Assembly: GCA_902781655.1 (NCBI GenBank)
Contig: CACZJZ010000011.1
Location: 1 to 64,000 of the forward strand
From: an uncultured Lachnospiraceae bacterium
GTDB lineage: Bacteria; Bacillota; Clostridia; Lachnospirales; Lachnospiraceae
Direction: 5' to 3'
Length of the DNA: 64,000 nucleotides
Below the pieces are notes generated by a model. The model did not search any database, was not told the DNA's origin, and saw only the letters and a program-made list of their open reading frames with translations. Positions 43,647 to 50,489 of the stretch are shown piece by piece; within the stretch, counting starts at the first letter, position 1, and the number at the start of each line of letters is the position of its first letter. Position numbers and translations under genes: made by a program.

Positions 43647-44537
43647 TCAGCAATTATTTAATTGCTTAAAGAGTTCTGTTTTTTCCGCTTCTGTAAGCCT
43701 TATTCGCGGAGATCTGACATTGTCTGACCGGATTACTTTTCTCTTTACAAGAACTGATTTGCAGCACTGAACTTCCTTCACAGCTATCAATGTAGCCAGC
43801 TCTCCAACTTTCTTCTGAAGATTCTGGCATTTCTTGATATCTCCAGATTCAAATGTTTTCATGAGATCTTTGATTTCAGATGCAAAAATATTACAAGTAC
43901 CTGAAACGATTCCATTTACGCCTGCGGCAAGAGCCGGCAGTAACATTTGAGCTGGTGCAACAAGAACATGGAAACTTCCATTTCGGATTTTCATAAATTG
44001 CATCAGCGTGAGAACATCCCCGACGCTATACTTGATGCCCCTGACATTCGGAAACGACTCAGCTATTCCGGAAACGGTCTCAAAGCTAAGCTGATTTGCA
44101 GCGCAGAACGGGATACCGTAAAGGTATACCGGTACATTCTCAGGAACTACAGCGAGAATATCGCTGTAATACCGAAACATCTCATCCTCGCTCATGTGAT
44201 AATAAATCGGGGTAAGGATTCCCAGCCCGTCTGCTCCATCTGAAATTGCTTCTTCAGCCAGTTGCCTGGAAATTCTTGTATTGCATCCCCCGACCTGAGC
44301 AAAAACCGGCACCTTATGGTTTGCAGCTTTAATTGTTGTGCGGACTACCTTTATTCTTTCTTCCGGTGTCAGATAAATCGTCTCTCCTGTTGTCCCGCAG
44401 GGATATAACGTATCTGCCCCTTCTTTGATGAGGTATTCGGTCAGATTTTCCAGTGAATTATAGTCAACATCCTCTTCCTCCGTCATGGGTGTAACCATAG
44501 GTACGCATACACCTTTCATTTCACATTTAAATTCCAT
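43647..44537 (-). CDS. DapA/NanA-family aldolase (first copy)
   Basis: 296 residues. GTTGETIYLTPEERI carries the conserved T-T of the substrate loop, Tyr is in VYLYGIPF, and the Schiff-base Lys is in RGIKYSVGD. It is closer to the DHDPS-like than the sialate-lyase side of the family, but in this catabolic setting a keto-deoxy sugar-acid aldolase is more likely than a lysine-biosynthetic role (inference). First gene of the importer operon, divergent from the LacI regulator. The ribosome site is weak (AAGATGG). A perfect 8-bp palindrome at 43649-43666 covers its last codons and may be an RNA processing site before the binding-protein gene. Confidence 0.88.
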   Translation of the reverse strand: MEFKCEMKGVCVPMVTPMTEEEDVDYNSLENLTEYLIKEGADTLYPCGTTGETIYLTPEERIKVVRTTIKAANHKVPVFAQVGGCNTRISRQLAEEAISDGADGLGILTPIYYHMSEDEMFRYYSDILAVVPENVPVYLYGIPFCAANQLSFETVSGIAESFPNVRGIKYSVGDVLTLMQFMKIRNGSFHVLVAPAQMLLPALAAGVNGIVSGTCNIFASEIKDLMKTFESGDIKKCQNLQKKVGELATLIAVKEVQCCKSVLVKRKVIRSDNVRSPRIRLTEAEKTELFKQLNNC

Positions 44538-44575
44538 GTTTCGCCATCTTTCATGTATATCATCTGTTTGTTGTA

Positions 44576-44584
44576 GTGTAATAT
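44576..44584 (-). promoter_or_regulatory. candidate LacI-regulator operator (leader side of the aldolase operon)
   Basis: GTGTAATAT within TTGTAGTGTAATATTTCATA. A near-identical sequence, TTGTTGGTGTAATATAACAT, occurs at 44763-44782 in front of the regulator. The shared 9-mer and flanks make these the best operator candidates for the divergent promoters. Confidence 0.4.
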
Positions 44585-44637
44585 TTCATATTATTTTTCG
44601 CTATAGCGCAGGCCCTAGGTGTGTTTCTGTATGCTTT

Positions 44638-44666
44638 ATATTATATTCTGCGCTTCACATAGTCAA
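44638..44666 (-). promoter_or_regulatory. promoter of the aldolase-ABC importer operon
   Basis: On the - strand, TTGACT (44666-44661), a 17-base spacer and TAATAT (44643-44638), close to consensus. The predicted leader to the first ATG is about 95 bases and contains the operator-like sequence at 44576. Confidence 0.7.
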
Positions 44667-44768
44667 TTCGCAAAAATTCATCAATTTATCCTACAAAATA
44701 GTACACTTTATACATGTATTAAAATTCATATTTGTTACACATTCGTCTTGTAATAAGTGAATTTGTTG

Positions 44769-44777
44769 GTGTAATAT
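44769..44777 (+). promoter_or_regulatory. candidate LacI-regulator operator (regulator side)
   Basis: Second copy of GTGTAATAT, about 85 bases before the regulator ATG; an inverted TTACAC lies at 44735-44740. Such a position would allow autoregulation. Confidence 0.4.
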
Positions 44778-44862
44778 AACATACAGAGATACTCCTGATG
44801 TTGATCGACAGGATATGATTTCCTTTCAACCCTTAAGCTCTAAATCGCAAGATGGAAGAAGA

Positions 44863-45888
44863 ATGACTATGGCCAAAAACAGAATAACAATAAGAGATCT
44901 CGCTGGATTGTCTGATGTTTCAACAGCTACTGTCTCCCGTTATATTCACAGGAATGGTTATGTTTCAAAAGAAAACGCTGCAAAAATAGAGAGGGCAATT
45001 GCACAGACAGGGTACAACTCATCTCAGACATCATCAGCATCTGCATCCGTTAATGTGATTAAGAATTCAAATGTTATAGCCGTTGTGGCTACGCCATCAA
45101 AAAGGCATACTTTCCTTCCGAGGCTCACATATGCTCTGGCAATCTCCGCCGAGGCTCATGGCTTTCATACCATGAATATTGCCATGCAGCCTTCAAACAA
45201 TTCAATCCAGCAGATAATCAATATCTGTATGTCTGAAAACGTTTGTGGCATTATTATTGCTGATTTTCAGGGAAGGGAATTATCTTCTGACAACAAAGAG
45301 CTCCTGCTTCATTGTGGAGCTCCTGTTGTCATGGTTGAGAGAGGATTATGTTCTGAGCTCAACAGTGTAAAAATAGATACAAAGCATGGCATCTACATGT
45401 CTACAAAGCATTTGATCGAGACTGGTAGGAAAAATATTCATTATTTCACCGCTCCTTTGTCCAGCAAAGTTGAAGAAGACAGGCTTGCCGGGTTCAAAGA
45501 AGCTCTTGCTGAAGAAGGAAATTATTCCGAATCTGCTGTGCATATCTGTGATTCTATGGATGCCGATTCCTGTTATTCCTGCCTCGAACAGGTTTTCAGT
45601 AAAAAAGATATTCCAGATGGAATTGTGACGTGGTCTGACGTCTACGCCGTTACCGCTTTACGATTTATGTATGATCATAAAATAAGTGTGCCTTCCGAGG
45701 CTGCGATCATCGGTTATGATGATTTTCTGGCGCCCTATGCCGTTCCACCTCTCAGCAGTATTCATACTCCTATTGAGGAAATGGCTGATTCGACAATAAA
45801 CCTGATAAGACATGATCTTGAAAGTTCAGAGTTCTATGCTCAGACAGTCTCTTTCTCTCCCAAGCTGATATTGCGTCAGACAACATAG
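44863..45888 (+). CDS. LacI-family transcriptional regulator
   Basis: 341 residues from the ATG at 44863 (GGAAGAAGA directly upstream; the frame is open earlier). The N-terminal helix-turn-helix and hinge (about 3-58) read ITIRDLAGLSDVSTATVSRYIH; the last part shows NAAKIERAIAQTGY. The periplasmic-binding-protein-like effector domain includes ASRT-like IIGYDDFLAPYAVPPLSSIHTP, the usual LacI C-terminal signature. It probably represses the divergent aldolase/ABC operon until the imported sugar or a metabolite binds. Codon use is AT-rich like the operon, fitting joint transfer. Confidence 0.93.
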   Translation: MTMAKNRITIRDLAGLSDVSTATVSRYIHRNGYVSKENAAKIERAIAQTGYNSSQTSSASASVNVIKNSNVIAVVATPSKRHTFLPRLTYALAISAEAHGFHTMNIAMQPSNNSIQQIINICMSENVCGIIIADFQGRELSSDNKELLLHCGAPVVMVERGLCSELNSVKIDTKHGIYMSTKHLIETGRKNIHYFTAPLSSKVEEDRLAGFKEALAEEGNYSESAVHICDSMDADSCYSCLEQVFSKKDIPDGIVTWSDVYAVTALRFMYDHKISVPSEAAIIGYDDFLAPYAVPPLSSIHTPIEEMADSTINLIRHDLESSEFYAQTVSFSPKLILRQTT

Positions 45889-45912
45889 TATCGAAAATTA
45901 TTTCACAAGAGA

Positions 45913-46720
45913 TCACTCGCACCAGCTCTCCAGAATTTTCTTCACGGAGCGCTGCATCTCACGGTGAAAATCGGACCGGAATTTACGATTCGCTGTATCG
46001 AGAATTCGCGCATCAACCGCGCTGTCGGTGATTTCAACCGTTCCTCTATTCAATATCCGTCTGCCTTCCGGTGCGTCCTCCACTTCCTTCTCCATCAGGC
46101 ACCTCAGTCCATCCCCTGCGCTGTCTGCATCCGGCTTCGGGTACGTGTCCACGGAGACAATGTCCCCGATGGAAAGGCGTGCCGGTTTACGCCGTGCCTT
46201 CTGCTGCTCCGTCAGATGTCCCATCACCAGCATAACGCATGGGACTGAATATTTCGGAAGATGCAGCAGTTCCCAGTTCGCCTCATAGTTTTCCAGAATG
46301 TCGCCGATATAGCAGGATCCTATTCCGAGCGACTGTGCAGCGACAACCGCATTTTGCGCTGCAATGATACAGTCCTGCATCGCAAGAAACAAATTCGCCT
46401 CGAAAACCGGATCCGTCTTAATACCTTCCGCGTCAAACAACGTTCTCCATATCTGAAAATCCGCTGTAAAAAAAAGTACCAGAGGAGCCTTTGCGATAAA
46501 TGGCTGATGATCACATCTCTCTGCCAGGATTTTCTGCCTGCGACTGCACCTCAATAATGTGATACAGTTGCAGCTCCCCCGCCGTCGGAGCCTGAATGGC
46601 AGACTCCAGAATCAGCCGCCGATCCTCTTCACAGACCGGTTCGTCCGTAAAAAACCGTACGGACTTTCTTTCAAATATTTTACGAAATATTTTCAGTTTT
46701 GTCGGAGGAGCGATTCGCAT
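45913..46720 (-). pseudogene. nitroreductase-family gene interrupted by a frameshift
   Basis: Two frames encode one nitroreductase. From 46720 the first gives ...FERKSVRFFTDEPV...APTAGELQLYHIIEVQ and ends at 46511. The second continues with ILAERCDHQPFIAKAPLVLFF... to the stop at 45913. The join falls at about 46530-46545: one surplus base, or two missing ones, near CAGTCGCAGGCAG. Both halves keep FMN-binding features (E-R-K-S-V-R-F-F-T at the N-terminus, LGIGSCYIGDILEN in the C-terminal part). It is either a recent pseudogene or a sequencing error. If intact it would make a protein of about 268 residues. Confidence 0.8.
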
Positions 46721-46764
46721 TGCTTCCTATGCCGCCGGCTTCTGCATCTCGCGGCAGGGAGTGT
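46721..46764 (-). repeat. hairpin leader variant before the nitroreductase start
   Basis: On the - strand, TGCCGC (46756-46751) pairs with GCGGCA (46735-46730) around a 15-base loop, then TAGGAAGCA and the ATG at 46720. The arms and tail fit the hairpin family, but the loop is twice the normal length. Confidence 0.55.
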
Positions 46765-46878
46765 GCGAGGCACTGATTGACAGAGCATCGCTTGAAACAT
46801 ACATACAGAGAAACGAACCTGACCTGCTGGGTCTGTAGATGCATCTTGAATACGTCTATGATTTTCCTGTCAACAGGA

Positions 46879-47919
46879 TCACCGCCGGCATTCTCCGGCG
46901 ATAGACGTTTTCTGGCAACAAAGCTGAGGCGGAATCCTCCGGCACAGGGCAAAGAAATTATCCACCGCAATCTGGTATCCGGTGAGCGAGTTTGTCTTGA
47001 GGATATCGCGGAGCGCGCGCTCCGCGGTCTGTCTGCTGCCATCCTTTCCGACAAAGCCGGTGCCAAGATAGGTCCACATCTCCTTCATTTTATGGAGGAT
47101 GTTGAGATCCCCGCCGTCGATTGCGGCGCGATAATTCTGATACAGCGCGTCAGTGAAGGAACGGCACTCTGCCTCCGTCAGCGCGGATCCGCCCTGCAGC
47201 TCTCGGAAAAGGGCCGGGTCGGCAAGAAGACCTCGTCCGATCATGATTCCCTTCAGCTTTGGGTATCGGTCTGCGGGAAATTCCCGCATCAGGGCGCGGC
47301 AGTCCTCCGCACTGTGAAGATCGCCGTTGTAGCAGACCGGGTTCACGCTTTCCTCAAGCATCTTCCGGAAGACATCCCGGTGCGGCGTGCCTTTGTAATA
47401 TTCCTTCCGCGTGCGGGGATGAATGATCACCTCAGAGAGAGGATAACGGTTATAGATCCGGAGCAGTCCTTCTGCCTCGGAAGGATTGTGATACCCAATT
47501 CTTGTTTTAACAGAAATGCGGACGCGGGAGTTCTGCTTCTGAAGCAGGGCGAAGGTCTCGTTGAAAAAGCGGTCCAGCGCATCAGGGTTTTCCAGAAAAC
47601 CCGAACCCTTCTTCCTGTTCACCACCTGTGAAGCCGGACATCCCAGATTCAGATCAACCTCCTGATATCCGCGCTCTTCGAGATAGAGGATTGCCCAGAC
47701 AAACTCATCCGCCCTGTTCGTCATGATCTGCGGCACAAGCATAATTCCCTGATTATGCTCCAGCGCGATCTCTGCCTTCTCCCGGCTCTGAAAGGACAGG
47801 TTCTGATTCGCGGAGAGAAATGGCGTATAGTATCGCGCAGCGCCGCCGAAAAAGGTATGATGGAGTTGTCTGAAGTACCAGGTAGTCAGCCCCTCCATCG
47901 GGGCAAATTCATACAGCAT
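46879..47919 (-). CDS. dus: tRNA-dihydrouridine synthase
   Basis: 346 residues. An FMN-dependent enzyme that reduces uridines in the D-loop of tRNA. The TIM-barrel motifs are APMEGLT at the start, MTNRADEFV, DLNLGCPASQV with catalytic C94, RISVKTRIG (phosphate/FMN lysine), IIHPRTRKEYYKG, VCYNGDLHS and GIMIGRGLLADP. The C-terminal helical domain is complete. AGGAAGGATCCTATC precedes the ATG. Which Dus subtype it is cannot be decided. Confidence 0.94.
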   Translation of the reverse strand: MLYEFAPMEGLTTWYFRQLHHTFFGGAARYYTPFLSANQNLSFQSREKAEIALEHNQGIMLVPQIMTNRADEFVWAILYLEERGYQEVDLNLGCPASQVVNRKKGSGFLENPDALDRFFNETFALLQKQNSRVRISVKTRIGYHNPSEAEGLLRIYNRYPLSEVIIHPRTRKEYYKGTPHRDVFRKMLEESVNPVCYNGDLHSAEDCRALMREFPADRYPKLKGIMIGRGLLADPALFRELQGGSALTEAECRSFTDALYQNYRAAIDGGDLNILHKMKEMWTYLGTGFVGKDGSRQTAERALRDILKTNSLTGYQIAVDNFFALCRRIPPQLCCQKTSIAGECRR

Positions 47920-47987
47920 GATAGGATCCTTCCTGAAGCTGACGCCAATGTCCCGATATGAAAACGGGCATCCGGACGTTTCTTTCT

Positions 47988-48014
47988 CCTATATCGCATG
48001 AAACACGATATAGG
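47988..48014. promoter_or_regulatory. palindrome upstream of the nucleoside hydrolase gene
   Basis: CCTATATCG (47988-47996) and CGATATAGG (48006-48014) form a perfect 9-bp inverted repeat with a 9-base spacer, in the region between the divergent dus and nucleoside hydrolase genes. It could be an operator or an RNA hairpin. Confidence 0.5.
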
Positions 48015-48088
48015 TGTGAAAATGATGGAAAGCAATACCGGCGCAGCACACCGGAAGGATTGTACCATGGAACAGGAGAGAACACAGG

Positions 48089-49048
48089 ATGTTTACAGGA
48101 AGTTTTACCGGAACGGAAAAACTTGCAGCGGCTAAATGGGATGATGCAGCGATGATCTCCTCGCTCACCTGGCCGGAAGGACCGATCGATGTGGTCATGG
48201 ATACGGACACCTTCAATGAGATTGATGACCAATTTGCGCTCTCCTATCTTGTCAGATCGGAGGATAAATGCACAATCCGCGGGATATATGCCGCGCCGTT
48301 CTTCAATGAAAACTCCGTCTCGCCGAAGGATGGTATGGAAAAGAGCTATGAAGAGATTCTGAAAATCCTGACCCTGTTGGGAAGAGAGGATCTGAAACAG
48401 ATCGTCCGGAAGGGCGCACCGGAATATCTTCCGGCCGATGATGTTCCGGTGGAATCGGAGGCAGTGCGTCATCTCATCGCGCTCTCGGCAAGCTACACCA
48501 GGGAACAACCGCTCTACGTGATCGGAACCGCTGTGATCACGGACATCGCGTCGGCCATTCTTCTGGATCCGACCATCACACAGCGGATTGTCGTGGTGTG
48601 GCTCGGCGGACATGCCCGCCACTGGCCGGACGCTGCGGAATTCAACATGTTCCAGGATATTGCCGGAGCCAGGGTGGTATTCGGAAGCGGCGTTCCGCTC
48701 GTCCAATTACCCTGTATGGGCGTCGTCTCCTCGCTCACTGTGTCCGAGCCGGAACTCGAGGCACAGCTTCGGGGAAAAAATGCGCTCTGCGACTATCTCT
48801 GCGACGTGACAGAGGCGGCTGCGCGGAAAAGCGGCGCCGACAGCGCCTGGACCAGAATCATCTGGGACGTCTCCGCGGTGGCATGGCTGATCGACACCTC
48901 CTTTGAGGAAAGCCAGATCGTGCGCGCGCCGCTCATGGAAGACGACGGACACTACGCATTGGACGACCGGATGCCGTTCATGCGATATGTCTACTATGTG
49001 TACCGCGACCGCATTTTCGCGGATATGTTTCGGAAGCTGGAGCGGTGA
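48089..49048 (+). CDS. nucleoside hydrolase (inosine-uridine preferring family-like)
   Basis: 319 residues. It hydrolyses the N-glycosidic bond of nucleosides to base and ribose. The calcium/ribose site D-T-D-x-x-x-E-I-D-D appears as MDTDTFNEIDDQFALSYL. Further parts are IRGIYAAPF, VIGTAVITDIASAI, VVVWLGGHARHWPD and AEFNMFQDIAGARVVF with the conserved Asn. The C-terminal MEDDGHYALDDR takes the place of the usual D-H motif, so specificity may be unusual. GGAGAGAACACAGG precedes the ATG. It is monocistronic. Together with the ribokinase 10 kb away it could feed ribose into metabolism. Confidence 0.88.
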   Translation: MFTGSFTGTEKLAAAKWDDAAMISSLTWPEGPIDVVMDTDTFNEIDDQFALSYLVRSEDKCTIRGIYAAPFFNENSVSPKDGMEKSYEEILKILTLLGREDLKQIVRKGAPEYLPADDVPVESEAVRHLIALSASYTREQPLYVIGTAVITDIASAILLDPTITQRIVVVWLGGHARHWPDAAEFNMFQDIAGARVVFGSGVPLVQLPCMGVVSSLTVSEPELEAQLRGKNALCDYLCDVTEAAARKSGADSAWTRIIWDVSAVAWLIDTSFEESQIVRAPLMEDDGHYALDDRMPFMRYVYYVYRDRIFADMFRKLER

Positions 49049-49054
49049 GAGGCA

Positions 49055-50272
49055 TCAGCCTCTCGCCGGCCTGACCGGATGTTTCATGTCTGTGTAGTCC
49101 GCCTCGCCGTGTTTCTCATAGAGGAGCTTCAGGAGAATCGGCGTGACGATCGAGCTGATGATGATCAGCAAAATGACAGAGGTGAAATATTTTGACGCGA
49201 GCATGCCGTCAGACAGCCCCTTCTGAGCGACAATCAGCGCCACCTCGCCGCGGGTCATCATGCCGACGCCGACCTTGAGGCTGTCCTCACCGGTAAAGCC
49301 GAGGCATTTTGCCGTGACACCGCAGCCGATCACCTTGCCAATCAGCGCCACCGCGACAAAGGCAAGCGAGAACCAGAGAATATTCAGATTCATATCCCGG
49401 ACATCCGTCTGCAGACCGATGGATGCGAAGAAAATCGGCCCGAACAGCATATAACTGTTGATGTCCATCTTGCGGGCAATGTACTCATGATCATCCGTGG
49501 AGCAAAGAATGACACCGGCGATATAGGCTCCGGTGATATCCGCCACGCCAAAATATTTCTCTGCGATGTAGGACATCGAGAAGCAGATGGCAAGTCCGAT
49601 GATCGGAATCCGCCTGGTGTGCGGCCATCTCTGATCCATCTTCTCGAACACCTTGTAGATGACAAACCCGACGCCGATGGCAAAGACAAAGAAGAGCGCT
49701 GTCTTGAGCGCGACAGAACCCAGATTTTCCGAGGGATCCTTCAGACCGAGTACCATGGTCAGCACCAGGATACCGATGACATCATCGATGATGGCGGCAC
49801 TGACAATGGTCGTCCCGACAAAGCCGTTCAGCTTGCCGAGCTCCCGGAGGGCCTGCACGGTGATACTGACCGAGGTCGCCGTCATGATACAGCCGATCAT
49901 AATGGCGTTGTCAAATTCATTGGTGCCGAAGGGAGCGAACCCGTAGAATCCCATATAGAGCAACGTACCGAGAACAAGGGGAACGAGGACACCGTTGGTT
50001 GCAACCAGTGTCGCCTTCACTCCGGTTTTCTTCAGATCCCCGAGGCTTGTCTCAAGCCCTGCGCCGAACATCAGCAGAATCACGCCGATTTCCGCCATTC
50101 CTTTGATGAAGTCCGTGTCCTGCACCAGATTGAGAACCGAGGGTCCTATCAGCAGACCCGCGATAATCTCACCGGCAACCTGCGGTGCATGCAGCTTTCG
50201 CGCAATCAGGCCCATAAACTTTGCCGAAATGATGATAATCGCCAATGATCGAAGTAAATCCAATGAATCCAT
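49055..50272 (-). CDS. CPA2-family cation/proton antiporter
   Basis: 405 residues with 12-13 membrane segments and no C-terminal TrkA domain. Signature pieces are LHAPQVAGEIIAGLLIGPSVL, MFGAGLETSL, TATSVSITVQ and SAAIIDDVIGILVL, in which the D-D pair is the ion-binding site of this family, and MMTRGEVALIVA. It exchanges Na+ or K+ for protons at the cell membrane. The stop lies 6 bases from the nucleoside hydrolase stop (convergent), and it is followed on the same strand by nothing. The gyrA terminator lies upstream, so it needs its own promoter. Confidence 0.93.
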   Translation of the reverse strand: MDSLDLLRSLAIIIISAKFMGLIARKLHAPQVAGEIIAGLLIGPSVLNLVQDTDFIKGMAEIGVILLMFGAGLETSLGDLKKTGVKATLVATNGVLVPLVLGTLLYMGFYGFAPFGTNEFDNAIMIGCIMTATSVSITVQALRELGKLNGFVGTTIVSAAIIDDVIGILVLTMVLGLKDPSENLGSVALKTALFFVFAIGVGFVIYKVFEKMDQRWPHTRRIPIIGLAICFSMSYIAEKYFGVADITGAYIAGVILCSTDDHEYIARKMDINSYMLFGPIFFASIGLQTDVRDMNLNILWFSLAFVAVALIGKVIGCGVTAKCLGFTGEDSLKVGVGMMTRGEVALIVAQKGLSDGMLASKYFTSVILLIIISSIVTPILLKLLYEKHGEADYTDMKHPVRPARG

Positions 50273-50427
50273 TTCTTTCCTTTCTCCGTGACTGCGAGTT
50301 CACGATAATCCCGAAAAATGAACAGCCATTTTTTACTGTAGTTCAATTTTTTATCCGTTTCAAGGCAGAAGTGCGGAACTGCAAGCCATATTTCCAGCCG
50401 CTATCTTATAGATTTCTCTCATACAGA

Positions 50428-50466
50428 GAAAGTCCGGGAATCTGACCAACGGATTCCCGGACTTAT
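50428..50466 (-). terminator. terminator of the gyrBA end
   Basis: AGTCCGGGAATC (50431-50442) and GATTCCCGGACT (50452-50463) pair perfectly over 12 bp with a 9-base loop, 27 bases past the gyrA stop. On the - strand TTTCTCT follows, a modest T-run. Confidence 0.8.
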
Positions 50467-50489
50467 TACGATTCACACCCCCAGCGGAT

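Noticed and set aside
43649-43666. AGCAATTA-TT-TAATTGCT palindrome considered as an operator
   Set aside because: It overlaps the last codons and stop of the first aldolase gene; coding constraint or an RNA-processing role is more likely.
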